DNA of 64,000 bases from Paraburkholderia phytofirmans OLGA172 (GCF_001634365.1 NZ_CP014578.1:496001-560000); one strand, 5' to 3'; positions 35,441 to 45,257 are shown, counted from the first letter of the stretch. Numbers and translations are program-made. The notes: generated from the letters alone by a model not told the origin.

Positions 35441-37774
35441 ATGCCTTTGTCCGAACGCCGATTGCCCTCCGCTACCGATGAAGTGAGCGCCAAGCCCAAG
35501 CGCCGCGTCGCGCGGGACAAAGCAGCGGCGCCGGACTTGAACGACCTCGGCGCGGGTGTCGCGCCGGAGCGCGACAAGGCCGCGCGTGAGGGTGAAATGG
35601 TTGACCCATTCGGTGACAAGCCTGCCGGCAAACCCGCGGGCAAAGCCACCAGGAAGCCTGCTGCCGAAGCCGGCGCCAAGCCCGCGGCTAAACCCGCCGA
35701 CAAGCTCGCCAAACTCGGCCTCACGCGCGACATCGATCTGGTCCTGCATCTGCCGATGCGCTACGAAGACGAGACCTCGCTGACACCGATCGGGCATCTG
35801 CTGCCGGGCGGCATCGCGCAAACGGAAGGCGTGGTGTTCGACAACGAAATTGCCTATCGCCCGCGCCGCCAGTTGCTGGTGAAACTGCGCGACGACGCCG
35901 GCGACGAACTCGTGCTCCGCTTTCTGAATTTCTACGGCTCGCAGGTCAAGCAGATGGCGATCGGCGCGCGGCTGCGCGTGCGTGGTGACGTGCGCGGCGG
36001 TTTCTTCGGCATGGAGATGGTGCACCCGGCGGTGCGCGTGGTCGACGAAGACACGCCGCTGCCGCAGGCGTTGACGCCGGTATATCCGAGCACCGCGGGC
36101 GTGACGCAGGCGTATCTGCGCAAATCGATCGACAACGCGCTGTCGCGCACGTCGTTGCCGGAGCTGCTGCCCGGGCCGATCGCGCAAACCTATATGCAGC
36201 CGCTCGGCGTGCCGACGTTGATGGACGCAGTGCGCACGCTGCATCATCCGGGCGTGCAATCTGATGAGACCGCGTTGATCGACGGCACGCATCCCGCGTG
36301 GGTGCGTATCAAGTTCGAAGAATTGCTCGCGCAGCAGATGTCGTTGAAGCGCGCACATGAGGAGCGCCGCACGCGTGCCGCGCCGGCCATGCCGCGCCGC
36401 AAGCTGGGCGACGAATCGGCGCTAGTCGCGCGTTTGCTGAAGGCGTTGCCGTTTTCGCTGACGGCGGCGCAGGAGCGCGTGGGCGGCGAGATCGCGCTCG
36501 ATCTGACGCAGCCTCATCCGATGCAGCGGCTGCTGCAAGGCGATGTCGGCAGTGGCAAGACGATCGTGGCCGCGCTGGCTGCGGCACAGGCGATCGACGC
36601 CGGCTATCAGGCCGCGCTGATGGCGCCGACCGAAATCCTCGCCGAACAGCACGCGCGCAAATTGCGCGGCTGGCTGGAACCGCTGGGCGTGAGCGTCGCG
36701 TGGCTCGCCGGCAGTCTGAAGACCAAGGAAAAGCGCGCCGCGATCGAAGCGGCGGCGCTTGGTACGGCGCAGCTCGTGATCGGTACGCACGCGATCATCC
36801 AGGACGCCGTTGAGTTTGCGCGGCTGGGCTTGGTGATCGTCGATGAGCAGCATCGCTTCGGCGTGGCGCAGCGTCTCGCCTTGCGCGCCAAGGCGCATCC
36901 CCCAGGAGGACTTCCTCCGGGGCGGAGCGCCGCCGACGGCGCGCGCGATTTCCAGCCGCATCAATTGATGATGTCGGCGACGCCGATTCCGCGCACGCTG
37001 GCGATGACCTATTACGCCGACCTCGACGTTTCGACCATTGACGAACTGCCGCCTGGCCGCACGCCGATTCTGACCAAGCTGGTCTCCGACGCGCGGCGCG
37101 AAGAGGTGATCGGCCGTGTGCGTGAGGCCGCGCTAACGGGGCGGCAGGTGTACTGGGTGTGTCCGCTGATCGAGGAAAGCGAGACCTTGCAGTTGCAGAC
37201 TGCGGTGGAGACCTACGAGACGCTGGTTGCCGCGTTGCCCGAATTGAAGGTCGGTCTGGTGCACGGACGCCTCGCGCCAGCGGAGAAGGCTGCTGTAATG
37301 GATGCGTTCACGCGTAATGAGGTGCAGTTGCTGGTGGCGACGACGGTGATCGAAGTCGGTGTCGACGTGCCGAATGCGTCGCTGATGGTGATCGAACATG
37401 CCGAGCGGTTCGGTCTCGCGCAGTTGCACCAGCTGCGCGGGCGAGTGGGGCGCGGAAGCGCGGCTTCGGTGTGCGTGTTGCTGTACACCGGGCCGCTGTC
37501 GCTGACGGCGCGGGCGCGCTTGCAGACCATGCGCGAGACGACTGACGGATTCGAAATCGCCCGGCGCGACCTTGAGATTCGTGGTCCAGGGGAGTTTCTC
37601 GGCGCCCGGCAGTCGGGTGCGGCCATGTTGAGGTTTGCCGATCTCCAGAATGATCAGTGGCTCATCGAGCCGGCCAGAGAGGCCGCCGCGGCTTTGCTCG
37701 AGAAGTATCCCGAGGTGGTGATCCAGCATCTGGCCCGCTGGCTCGGGGCGCGGGAGCAATATCTGAAGGCTTGA
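35441..37774 (+). CDS. recG: ATP-dependent DNA helicase RecG
   Basis: 777 residues from [14 protein letters not shown]. It remodels stalled forks and Holliday junctions. The wedge/OB domain is [20 protein letters not shown] onward. Helicase motifs: [20 protein letters not shown] (I), [14 protein letters not shown] (II), [20 protein letters not shown] (III), [20 protein letters not shown] and [11 protein letters not shown] (V-VI). It is ~85 residues longer than E. coli RecG: an Ala/Lys/Pro-rich N-terminal extension and an extra segment [20 protein letters not shown] between motifs II and III, coded by GC hairpins. Divergent from queA. Confidence 0.96.
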   Translation: MPLSERRLPSATDEVSAKPKRRVARDKAAAPDLNDLGAGVAPERDKAAREGEMVDPFGDKPAGKPAGKATRKPAAEAGAKPAAKPADKLAKLGLTRDIDLVLHLPMRYEDETSLTPIGHLLPGGIAQTEGVVFDNEIAYRPRRQLLVKLRDDAGDELVLRFLNFYGSQVKQMAIGARLRVRGDVRGGFFGMEMVHPAVRVVDEDTPLPQALTPVYPSTAGVTQAYLRKSIDNALSRTSLPELLPGPIAQTYMQPLGVPTLMDAVRTLHHPGVQSDETALIDGTHPAWVRIKFEELLAQQMSLKRAHEERRTRAAPAMPRRKLGDESALVARLLKALPFSLTAAQERVGGEIALDLTQPHPMQRLLQGDVGSGKTIVAALAAAQAIDAGYQAALMAPTEILAEQHARKLRGWLEPLGVSVAWLAGSLKTKEKRAAIEAAALGTAQLVIGTHAIIQDAVEFARLGLVIVDEQHRFGVAQRLALRAKAHPPGGLPPGRSAADGARDFQPHQLMMSATPIPRTLAMTYYADLDVSTIDELPPGRTPILTKLVSDARREEVIGRVREAALTGRQVYWVCPLIEESETLQLQTAVETYETLVAALPELKVGLVHGRLAPAEKAAVMDAFTRNEVQLLVATTVIEVGVDVPNASLMVIEHAERFGLAQLHQLRGRVGRGSAASVCVLLYTGPLSLTARARLQTMRETTDGFEIARRDLEIRGPGEFLGARQSGAAMLRFADLQNDQWLIEPAREAAAALLEKYPEVVIQHLARWLGAREQYLKA
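36899..36950 (+). repeat. GC-rich palindromic insert inside recG
   Basis: CCCCCAGGAGG, ACTT, CCTCCGGGG, followed by GCGCCG...CGGCGC. It encodes, in frame, the extra segment between helicase motifs II and III. This looks like a palindromic element inserted into a surface loop without breaking the frame. Confidence 0.55.
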
Positions 37775-37898
37775 GGATTTGCCTTTGACGACGGAGGCGC
37801 CCGTCTGCCCAGCGGGCAAAAGACCAAAAGGTTGGCGAACCGACCCTATAGGTGTATAACTAGAACCTATCGAACTCATCGCACTGATTGGTCCCCCA

Positions 37899-38858
37899 AT
37901 GACGCTCACCGAATTGAAATACATCGTCGCGGTTGCCCGCGAGCGGCACTTCGGCCGGGCCGCCGAAGCGTGTTTCGTCAGCCAGCCGACCTTGTCGGTG
38001 GCAATCAAAAAGCTCGAAGACGAGCTCAACGTGCAGATTTTCGAGCGCGGCACGAGCGAAGTCAGTGTCACGCCGATCGGCGAGCAGATCGTCACGCAGG
38101 CCCAGCGCGTCCTCGAACAAACGCTGGCCATCAAAGAGATCGCGAAACAGGGCAAAGATCCGCTGGTCGGGCCGTTGCGCCTTGGCGTCATCTATACGAT
38201 CGGGCCGTATCTGCTGCCTACGCTCGTCAAGCAGATGATCAAGCGCGTTCCGCAGATGCCGCTGATGCTGCAGGAAAATTACACGGTCAAGCTGATCGAA
38301 CTGCTCAAGCAGGGCGAAATCGACGTCGCCATCATGGCGCTGCCATTCCCGGAAACGGGCCTGATGCAACGCGCGCTCTATGACGAACCGTTTGTCGTCG
38401 CACTGCCGTCCGGTCACGCGTGGGAAAACCGCACGAAGATCGATGCCGAGGATCTCAAGCAGGAAACCATGCTGCTGCTCGGCAGCGGCCACTGCTTCCG
38501 CGACCACGTGCTGGGCGTGTGCCCTGAACTGATGCGTTTCTCGCAGAACGCGGATGGCATCCAGAAGACCTTCGAAGGGTCGTCGCTGGAAACGATCCGT
38601 CATATGGTGGCGAGCGGTGTCGGCATTACCGTGCTGCCGCGCATGTCGGTGCAAGAGGTCAAGCCGCACGCCGGCGGTATCGACGCGGGCCTGCTCAGCT
38701 ACGTCGCCTTCGACGAACCGGTGCCGGATCGCCGCGTCGTGCTCGCCTGGCGCAAGAGCTTCACGCGGACGCCCGCGATCGACGCCATCTGCGACGCCAT
38801 CAACGCATGCGATCTGCAGGGCGTCAAAAAGCTCGATCTGCCTGTCGCCGTCAGCTAG
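37899..38858 (+). CDS. oxyR: Hydrogen peroxide-sensing LysR-type regulator OxyR
   Basis: 319 residues. N-terminal winged helix (MTLTELKYIVAVARERHFGR, SQPTLSVAIKKLEDEL). The redox cysteines are in GSGHCFRDHVLGVC (C-X8-C), the OxyR disulfide pair. C-terminal substrate-binding fold with GSSLETIRHMVASGVGITVL. It activates catalase and peroxidase genes on peroxide stress; a catalase gene and dps follow directly downstream. 124 bp after recG. Confidence 0.96.
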   Translation: MTLTELKYIVAVARERHFGRAAEACFVSQPTLSVAIKKLEDELNVQIFERGTSEVSVTPIGEQIVTQAQRVLEQTLAIKEIAKQGKDPLVGPLRLGVIYTIGPYLLPTLVKQMIKRVPQMPLMLQENYTVKLIELLKQGEIDVAIMALPFPETGLMQRALYDEPFVVALPSGHAWENRTKIDAEDLKQETMLLLGSGHCFRDHVLGVCPELMRFSQNADGIQKTFEGSSLETIRHMVASGVGITVLPRMSVQEVKPHAGGIDAGLLSYVAFDEPVPDRRVVLAWRKSFTRTPAIDAICDAINACDLQGVKKLDLPVAVS

Positions 38859-38941
38859 GCGGCGCGTTTCACCCAGGCCGGCCGTCGCGCGCCCCGGTGG
38901 CCGGTCGGCCAACCGCACTTGGGTGCCGAAGGCCGCAACCC

Positions 38942-38983
38942 CTATTGAATAGATAAAATTAATCAAACACGATAATTCAATAG
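38942..38983 (+). promoter_or_regulatory. AT-rich palindromic promoter region, candidate OxyR site
   Basis: CTATTGAAT (38942-38950) and ATTCAATAG (38975-38983) form a 9-bp inverted repeat, with several ATAG/CTAT-type tetranucleotides between and after, as in OxyR sites. It lies upstream of the small ORF and the catalase gene. Confidence 0.5.
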
Positions 38984-39038
38984 TGTTGTTATAGTTTCCT
39001 CCATGGATCGCCCGATCCCATAAGACCCGGAGGAAATC

Positions 39039-39179
39039 ATGACGCAATCGAACTTGCAGCCAGTCCAAACCGTCGCCACTCAATCCGCCGGCGTGACAAC
39101 CCGCACCTTTGCCGCCTCGGCGCTCAGCATGCGCACGGTCGCGCTGTCCTTGCTGGTCGATCGGGCCTTGTCCGCATGA
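39039..39179 (+). CDS. Small ORF (46 aa) between oxyR and the catalase gene
   Basis: It starts MTQSNLQPVQTVATQSAGVT and ends LSLLVDRALSA. A strong CCGGAGG lies 6 nt before the ATG, and the candidate OxyR region precedes it. It is Ala/Thr/Ser-rich with a weakly hydrophobic C-terminal end; no family recognised. It could be a leader peptide or a small stress protein. The stop is 70 bp before the catalase start. Confidence 0.5.
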   Translation: MTQSNLQPVQTVATQSAGVTTRTFAASALSMRTVALSLLVDRALSA

Positions 39180-39249
39180 GCCGTAGGCATCAGCGCGCTG
39201 TACCTCTGCCCACATTCTGTTTCCGCTAAAAGCCACTCAGGAGTCACGC

Positions 39250-40704
39250 ATGTCCGAACGTAAGCTCACCAATGCAGCCGGCGCGCCCATTGCCGACAAC
39301 CAGAATTCGATGACCGCCGGCGCGCGTGGTCCGGTCGTCCTGCAAGACGTCTGGCTGCTCGAAAAACTCGCTCACTTCGATCGCGAAGTGATTCCGGAGC
39401 GCCGCGTTCACGCCAAGGGTTCGGGCGCATTCGGCACGCTGAAGGTCACGCATGACGTCTCGCGTTTCACGAAGGCGAAAGTGTTCGCCCAGCTCGGCAA
39501 GGACACGCCGCTCTTCATGCGCTTTTCGACGGTGGCAGGCGAGCGTGGCGCAGCCGATGCGGAACGCGACGTGCGCGGCTTCTCGATCAAGTTCTATACG
39601 GAAGAAGGTAACTGGGACGTAGTCGGCAACAACACGCCGGTGTTCTTCATCCGCGATCCGCTGAAGTTCCCGGACTTCATTCATACGCAAAAGCGCGATC
39701 CTTACACCAACATGCGCAGCAATATCGCGGCATGGGATTTCTGGTCGCGTCATCCGGAGTCGCTGCATCAGGTCACCATCCTGATGAGCGATCGCGGCAT
39801 TCCGCAAAACTACCGCCAGATGCACGGCTTCGGCTCGCACACGTACTCGTTCATCAACGCGGACAACGAGCGTTTCTGGGTGAAGTTCCACTTCAAGTCG
39901 ATGCAAGGCATTGAGAACTTTACCGATGCCGAAGCGGCGCAAGTGGTGGCACAGAACCGTGAAAGCGCGCAACACGATCTGCTCACGAGCATTGAAGCTG
40001 GCAACTTCCCGAAATGGCGTTTTGCCATTCAGGTGATGCCGGAAGCGGAAGCCGCGAACTATCGCTTCAATCCGTTCGACATCACGAAAGTGTGGTCGCA
40101 GAAGGATTACCCCTTGATCGACGTCGGCACGATCGAGTTGAACCGCAACGCGGCGAACTACTTCGCGGACGTGGAGCAGGCAGCGTTCACGCCGGCCAAC
40201 GTGGTGCCGGGTATCGGCTTCTCGCCGGACCGTCTGTTGCAAGGCCGTTTGTTCTCGTATGGCGACACGCAGCGCTACCGCCTCGGCACCAATCACCATC
40301 AGATTCCGGTGAATGCACCGCGCTGCCCGGTCCATCATTCGTTTCATCGCGACGGCGCGATGCGCACGGACGGCAACCTCGGCGGCAATGTGAACTACGA
40401 GCCGAGTCGCTTCGGTGACTTCGGGCAGGACACCAGTGCGGCGGAGCCGCCGCTCGCGGCGGGTACGGTCGATCGTTACGATCATCGCGAGGACGAGGAC
40501 TACTACACGCAGCCGGGCATGTTGTTTGCGCTTTTCGATGCGGCGCAACGCCAACGTCTGTTTGGCAACATTGCACGCCATATCAACGGTGTGCCGCAAG
40601 AGATCGTCGCGCGTCAGATCGAGCATTTCCGTCGGGCCGATCCGGCCTATGCGGAAGGCGTGATCGCCGCGATGGCCGAACTCGCCGAAGCCGGCACGAA
40701 GTAA
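39250..40704 (+). CDS. katA: Monofunctional haem catalase (clade 3, KatA type)
   Basis: 484 residues, the small-subunit size class. It decomposes H2O2. The essential His is in [14 protein letters not shown] (~52). [20 protein letters not shown] and the Asn-containing [19 protein letters not shown] form the active-site channel. The haem-ligand Tyr is in [14 protein letters not shown] (~334). [20 protein letters not shown] is typical of clade 3. Downstream of oxyR with a peroxide-responsive-looking promoter. Confidence 0.96.
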   Translation: MSERKLTNAAGAPIADNQNSMTAGARGPVVLQDVWLLEKLAHFDREVIPERRVHAKGSGAFGTLKVTHDVSRFTKAKVFAQLGKDTPLFMRFSTVAGERGAADAERDVRGFSIKFYTEEGNWDVVGNNTPVFFIRDPLKFPDFIHTQKRDPYTNMRSNIAAWDFWSRHPESLHQVTILMSDRGIPQNYRQMHGFGSHTYSFINADNERFWVKFHFKSMQGIENFTDAEAAQVVAQNRESAQHDLLTSIEAGNFPKWRFAIQVMPEAEAANYRFNPFDITKVWSQKDYPLIDVGTIELNRNAANYFADVEQAAFTPANVVPGIGFSPDRLLQGRLFSYGDTQRYRLGTNHHQIPVNAPRCPVHHSFHRDGAMRTDGNLGGNVNYEPSRFGDFGQDTSAAEPPLAAGTVDRYDHREDEDYYTQPGMLFALFDAAQRQRLFGNIARHINGVPQEIVARQIEHFRRADPAYAEGVIAAMAELAEAGTK

Positions 40705-40757
40705 GCAATAAGTAGTAGGCAGTAAGTAGTAGGCAGTAGGCAGTAAGCAGTAGGCAG
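40704..40757. repeat. Imperfect heptamer tandem repeat (AGTAGGC / AGTAAGC)
   Basis: About seven units of AGTAGGC, AGTAAGT or AGTAAGC follow the catalase stop codon immediately. It is a simple-sequence tract prone to slippage. Confidence 0.75.
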
Positions 40758-40833
40758 TTGAAGTGAATTGATGCAGGAGGACGGGGCGCATCGGCGCCCC
40801 GCCGGTAACGATACGAATCGAGGGAGCACGATC

Positions 40834-40995
40834 ATGATCCAGCTGATGATGTCCACCATTGGCGGCTCGTCGGCCGTACGCGGTGCGCAACAGCAGCGAG
40901 CATTTTTGCTGCGCAAGTTAGTGGGATTCGCGATCGTCGCGAGCGGCTTGGCGGTGATCGTTGTGCAAGCCGTGCAACACGCGCTGGGCGCGTGA
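40834..40995 (+). CDS. Small membrane protein (53 aa), unknown function
   Basis: MIQLMMSTIGGSSAVRGAQQ followed by one transmembrane helix (LVGFAIVASGLAVIVVQAVQ). GGGAG lies 7 nt before the ATG. Small single-helix proteins beside catalases and dps are common in Burkholderia, but I do not recognise a family. Between the catalase gene and dps, same strand. Confidence 0.55.
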   Translation: MIQLMMSTIGGSSAVRGAQQQRAFLLRKLVGFAIVASGLAVIVVQAVQHALGA

Positions 40996-41148
40996 TTGAG
41001 CGCGAGGCCGTGGTGCGGCAAGCGACCACGCGTCACACGAACGCAGCTGCTTTCTAATATAAACTGGCGGGCGTTCGAAGTGCCGGGTTTGCTATCGGCG
41101 CGCCGCCACTCTGCCGACCGGTTCGTATCACTCTTCAAGGGAGTCATC

Positions 41149-41637
41149 ATGGCCAAGAAAGACGCCGTACAGCACGTCAATATCGGGATCAGCGACAAGG
41201 ATCGGAAGAAGATTGCAGAAGGTCTGTCGCGACTGCTCGCCGACACCTACACGCTGTACCTGAAGACCCACAACTTCCACTGGAACGTGACGGGTCCGAT
41301 GTTCAACACGCTGCATCTGATGTTCGAAACGCAGTACAACGAGTTGTCGCTCGCGGTCGATTCGATCGCTGAACGTATCCGCGCGCTGGGTGTACATGCG
41401 CCGGGCAGCTACAAGGAATTTGCGAAGCTGTCGTCGATTCCGGAAGCGGACGGTGTGCCGGCTGCGGAAGAAATGATCCGCCAGTTGGTGGAAGGCCAGG
41501 AAGCGGTGGTGCGTACCGCCCGCGCGATTTTCCCGTCGACGGAAGCCGCCAACGACGAGCCGACCGCCGACTTGCTGACGCAACGCATGCAAACGCATGA
41601 AAAGACTGCTTGGATGCTGCGCTCGATGCTGGCTTGA
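41149..41637 (+). CDS. dps: DNA-binding ferritin-like protein Dps
   Basis: 162 residues. A lysine-rich N-terminus ([20 protein letters not shown]) for DNA binding, then the ferritin-like four-helix fold. Ferroxidase residues: [20 protein letters not shown] and [20 protein letters not shown] (His, Asp, Glu in the expected spacing). It oxidises Fe2+ with H2O2 and coats DNA under stress. AAGGGAG precedes the ATG. It completes the oxyR-katA-dps stress block, each with its own spacer. Confidence 0.96.
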   Translation: MAKKDAVQHVNIGISDKDRKKIAEGLSRLLADTYTLYLKTHNFHWNVTGPMFNTLHLMFETQYNELSLAVDSIAERIRALGVHAPGSYKEFAKLSSIPEADGVPAAEEMIRQLVEGQEAVVRTARAIFPSTEAANDEPTADLLTQRMQTHEKTAWMLRSMLA

Positions 41638-41716
41638 ATAGCTTGAGCGTTCCGGGCGTTTAGTCTGGATTTCAGCGCAGTGCTTCGGTGTTGGCGTTGA
41701 ACTGATTGCAAACAAG

Positions 41717-41742
41717 GCCTCCCTTTTCGGGAGGCTTTTTTT
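41717..41742 (+). terminator. Rho-independent terminator of dps
   Basis: GCCTCCC, loop TTTTC, GGGAGGC, then T7. Confidence 0.92.
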
Positions 41743-41810
41743 GGGTGCGCCCAGCATGGGCGCACATGAAGAAGGCGCGATTGCTCGCCCCCTTTTTGTT
41801 CAAGCCTGAT

Positions 41811-42050
41811 TTAGTCCGTGATTCCGCTTACACGCTGCCCCTCCGGAACGAGGTCCGGGTGTTGTTTGTAGATAGGGATAAGCGCTTGCTCGAACACCAT
41901 GTACATGACCTCTCCCATGGCCTGTTTGAAGATATCAAGTTCTTCGGCGGAGCAATGCGCCTGAACAAAGACAATCGCTTCGTCGAGTGATCCGTTTATC
42001 TTCAACATACGGTTGCACACTTCCAGGGCCAATGCCTTATCTTTAATCAT
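41811..42050 (-). CDS. Small protein downstream of the RHS gene; candidate immunity partner
   Basis: 79 residues from MIKDKALALEVCNRMLKING, with GGAG 7 nt before. All-helical pattern (SLDEAIVFVQAHCSAEELDI, FKQAMGEVMYMVFEQALIPI), two cysteines, acidic. No family recognised. It is the next gene after the RHS protein on the same strand (88 bp), the usual place for the immunity gene of a polymorphic toxin. The immunity role is inference from position only. A long N-terminal reading to 42266 is not supported. Confidence 0.6.
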   Translation of the reverse strand: MIKDKALALEVCNRMLKINGSLDEAIVFVQAHCSAEELDIFKQAMGEVMYMVFEQALIPIYKQHPDLVPEGQRVSGITD

Positions 42051-42138
42051 GCATCTACTCCAAATTAATTTGTGGAACCCGAAATTCGCTGCCGGGACAT
42101 TGCGTGTCCTGGTGCTACGCTGGCACTGATTGTGCGCG

Positions 42139-44508
42139 TTATATTCGTGGACAGTCCGAAAGCTCAGCGCAGTCGTTAACGCAGTTCCAGAACGTGACTC
42201 CGAAATCGCCGGTCGGCAATGCCGAAAATGAGCACTTTTTCCGGCAGGCTGTTCTAACTGCCCCACAATCCGAAGTGTCCTTGCATTTCACGAAGCCGGA
42301 CGTTTGTGCTGCAGCGCTCGGGAAAACTTTTGCATAGAGCGCACTCCGTTGGGACAGGTTCGGAACCAACACCGGAAACGGTAACTGATTCTGTGCGGCA
42401 ACCTGAATTTCCACCGGATTGTCCTCAATGGGTTCGCCCGTCTGCGCGCTGAAATAAAGGTCGCGAAGGAACAGCGACCATGCAAGACGCGCCTGAATGA
42501 ACCCGCAATCCACGCACACAGCGCTTGTAACTGGCGGTGCGTCGGACGTGTTCGACCGCAACCAGCCAAGGCGGGTGGCCGGGGGACCTACGGGATCAAG
42601 ACCGGCCTGATAGTTATCGAGCCATTTGTCGGTGTCGTCACTGCTGATTGCTACCGCAGCCCCACCACTGGTTGCTACCGTACCGTTGCGGGATACCACG
42701 CGACCGTCTGGTGAGTAGCCGTAATCTACGGTCAGTAGACGACGAACCCGGCCGATTTGAGCTATTGGCTGCTCATCGTATGTGAACCGGGTAACTCGCC
42801 CTCTGAGGTCGTATGCGATACGGGCCTCGCGATAGTTGCCGGTTTGCCAGGTCACACGGTGCGCCGCATCGCGACCCTGATTACCCAAGAGCCACTTCGA
42901 AACGATATTCTGCGCAGTGTTGAGATTGCCGGTTTCGTCGTAGAAGTAGAACCAATTCAAAGCCTTAACGTTGTTGATGTAAGTGATCGCCTCGGTCAAC
43001 CGGTTGAACTTGTCGTATCGGGCACCAACAGTTCGCTGCTGCTGCCCGTCCCAGGTAGCATCGAAACCGGCTTCACCTGTCAGGTCATTGGTGATGCGTT
43101 CGCTATACCCCGTGACGTTGCCATTGGCGTCATAGACGAATGACATCAACTTTCCCGGCATGGCGACGGACGCAGGATGAAGACTCGTTGCGTCGGCGTA
43201 CTGCACCGAAGTGACCGAGATGGCGAAAGAGGTCCGCACGGTCGCTTTCACCGGACGACCAGTTTCGTCGTAGCTGTAGACGGCATTGCGTCCCGGCGCA
43301 GTCGTCGTCAGGAGACTGCCCGATGCGTCCCACGTCATTCCGCCGAATAGGGAACCGCTGCTGCCGGTTGGGCGAACCTTGTCACCTATGGTCGAGAAGG
43401 AAAGCGTTCTTGCACCATTGCTATCCGTGACAGTGGTCGTCCCCGATCCATAGGAAAACTGTACGTTCTGTGTCGTGTCGGGATGGCTGACAGCAGTCGC
43501 TCGGCCTTGTGCGTCGTATGTCCACGTTGCGATTCGCGAGCCGGTCTCGTCAATAACGCCGGTCAGCGCGCCCTTGAAACGAGAGTCGCCGTACGCGTAC
43601 TGCCGTACGTTTCCATCGGGCCAGGTGACAGAAGCGAGATTGCTGTTCGCGTCGTACTGGTACTGCGTGAAGTGGCCCGCGGGGTCGACTAGTCGCGCGA
43701 TACGGCCTTTATCGTCATATTCGAGGCGGAGGGTGAGGTCATAGACTGTCCTGGTGTCGGGACCATGCTGCGTGATCGCAACAAGCCGTCCCGATCCGTC
43801 ATGGCTCAACGTTCTGACAAACCCGGTCTTGGTTGCCTCCGATAGCAGAACGCCTTGCGAAGAGTACGTTTCGGTGTTTTCTGTTACCAGGTCGGTGAGC
43901 GTCCAGCCCACGCCGTTCTGCGTGAGCGTGAGACCGCTAAAGCTCTTCGTTAGCCATGTTCCGTTCGTCAAGATGAACGTTAGCGGCTCTCCGTTTGCAC
44001 GATATGCGATGACGTTGCCAGAACTGCCTGCGGCCCCGATGACATTCAACTGCCGTTGCCAATTGTGAAACCACATTGGCCCGACAGCGCTCGCACTTTT
44101 CAGGAACACGGTAGATCGGTATGTGCGTGTGAACGTGACCGGCAGTTCATCGCCACTGACGAAATCGTTTTCTGTCAATGTCACAGCGCCGCTAGACGGG
44201 TACACCGGGTCCGCCACCGGGCAGGAGTCGTCAGGCAGGACAGGATCGGGTCCCTTGCAGTACCGGGCGATCATTTCCTGCGCATTTGCAGTGCAGAAAT
44301 ACGTACCCATGCCGGTTGATGTCCGGCTCGCAGCAATCAACGGGCAGTCTTTATTGCCGGGAATGGCACCTGCTCTCGCATACAGGGGAAAACAGATGTC
44401 GTCGCCGCTGTCGGCGTTCGCACCGAATGCCACCAGTAGCAGCATGAATGCGGCCAATAGACGGGCCAGGTTGCCTGCTGACCCGCAGGACGGTTTGTTT
44501 ATTCTCAC
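42139..44508 (-). CDS. Secreted RHS/YD-repeat protein with Cys-rich C-terminus
   Basis: 789 residues. A Sec signal peptide (LARLLAAFMLLLVAFGANA) is followed by a cysteine-containing segment and a DUF6531-like start of the RHS cage (PVYPSSGAVTLTENDFVSGD, ELPVTFTRTYRS). Many YD repeats follow (LRLEYDDKGRIARLVDPAGH, YQYDANSNLASVTWPDG, TWTYDAQGRATAVSHPD). The usual RHS core end (DPxGxxxG with the self-cleavage site) is not clear. The last ~150 residues are unique: CVDCGFIQARLAWSLFLRDL, then CKDTSDCGAVRTACRKKC and FWNCVNDCAELSDC. It may be a polymorphic toxin or an adhesive surface protein. The more AT-rich codons suggest transfer. Confidence 0.8.
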   Translation of the reverse strand: MRINKPSCGSAGNLARLLAAFMLLLVAFGANADSGDDICFPLYARAGAIPGNKDCPLIAASRTSTGMGTYFCTANAQEMIARYCKGPDPVLPDDSCPVADPVYPSSGAVTLTENDFVSGDELPVTFTRTYRSTVFLKSASAVGPMWFHNWQRQLNVIGAAGSSGNVIAYRANGEPLTFILTNGTWLTKSFSGLTLTQNGVGWTLTDLVTENTETYSSQGVLLSEATKTGFVRTLSHDGSGRLVAITQHGPDTRTVYDLTLRLEYDDKGRIARLVDPAGHFTQYQYDANSNLASVTWPDGNVRQYAYGDSRFKGALTGVIDETGSRIATWTYDAQGRATAVSHPDTTQNVQFSYGSGTTTVTDSNGARTLSFSTIGDKVRPTGSSGSLFGGMTWDASGSLLTTTAPGRNAVYSYDETGRPVKATVRTSFAISVTSVQYADATSLHPASVAMPGKLMSFVYDANGNVTGYSERITNDLTGEAGFDATWDGQQQRTVGARYDKFNRLTEAITYINNVKALNWFYFYDETGNLNTAQNIVSKWLLGNQGRDAAHRVTWQTGNYREARIAYDLRGRVTRFTYDEQPIAQIGRVRRLLTVDYGYSPDGRVVSRNGTVATSGGAAVAISSDDTDKWLDNYQAGLDPVGPPATRLGWLRSNTSDAPPVTSAVCVDCGFIQARLAWSLFLRDLYFSAQTGEPIEDNPVEIQVAAQNQLPFPVLVPNLSQRSALYAKVFPSAAAQTSGFVKCKDTSDCGAVRTACRKKCSFSALPTGDFGVTFWNCVNDCAELSDCPRI

Positions 44509-44720
44509 ACATCTCCATTTTGTAATGTGTCGTTAGAAATGCGTAATAAGGCGACACTGCATCGGGGAGTTGGGAGCCAAAATAGGACAATTCGGAAAAA
44601 GGCCGTCGCGCGAACACATCTTCACAGACCGGCTGAAATTGACAGCTTCAAGGCAGGAGCGGCGCTAATCTGCGCGCCAACAACGCCCGCCATGCGGGGC
44701 ATCCTGCGGAGGTGCAAACC

Positions 44721-45152
44721 ATGGGAAGTACGATTTACAGCGAATGGGAACACCCGGTACACGTCATCGTTGACCGCGACAATCAACGATTCGCAAATCG
44801 AAGCAAGGGCCGTCGTCGAACTCGATGCAACTGGTCATTGAGCGCAGCGAACTCGGGATCGGCGATGACGATCAACGTGCTGCGTCTGTGGCCGGCCACG
44901 CGACAAATGCGCGGCCGGTTAGGCTCCCAGTGTTTAGGGCCTGAAATCCGCCCCACGCTTGCACACTTCGGACGGGGTGAATCCGAAACGTTCGCGCAGG
45001 CTTCCCAGCGTGTCTGCTGTCAGATATTCGGTCGTCAGCTTTCGAATCGGAATGCCGAAAGCCGTCAACAGTGGCTTTGCGAGAATCGAACGGCACTGAT
45101 CCCGATCTTCCGCATTTTGAACATGCCTACGGATATTTCGATGCCCTTTTGA
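44721..45152 (+). pseudogene. Possible decayed small ORF with good ribosome-binding site
   Basis: CGGAGGTGCAAACCATG gives a convincing start, then MGSTIYSEWEHPVHVIVDRD reads like a real N-terminus. From about codon 27 the composition becomes Arg-rich and unlike a protein, and the neighbouring frame reads better, so a frameshift is likely. It overlaps the opposite-strand ORF at 44934-45257. The remainder of the 923-bp gap 44509-45431 shows nothing else that I can support. Confidence 0.3.
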
Positions 45153-45257
45153 ATCCGTGTTCACGCTCAAAACCTCAACGAAGGCCATGCATGACCATCC
45201 GCAAAGCGTTCTGATATGAATCAGGTTTTCGCCGAAATACCTATTTCCAACTATCAT
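44934..45257 (-). CDS. Hypothetical protein (107 aa)
   Basis: It starts MIVGNRYFGENLIHIRTLCG after GGGAGAG and 6 nt. The second half (SILAKPLLTAFGIPIRKLTT, then LGSLRERFGFTPSEVCKRG) has ordinary protein composition. No domain recognised; no signal peptide. In the accessory patch between the RHS protein and ubiA. It overlaps a weaker plus-strand ORF, and only one of them is likely to be real. Confidence 0.4.
   Translation of the reverse strand: MIVGNRYFGENLIHIRTLCGWSCMAFVEVLSVNTDSKGHRNIRRHVQNAEDRDQCRSILAKPLLTAFGIPIRKLTTEYLTADTLGSLRERFGFTPSEVCKRGADFRP

Noticed and set aside
41811..42266. 151-codon reading of the RHS-partner gene
   Set aside because: The extra N-terminus overlaps the 3' end of the RHS gene and has poor composition; ATG at 42050 has a good ribosome site.
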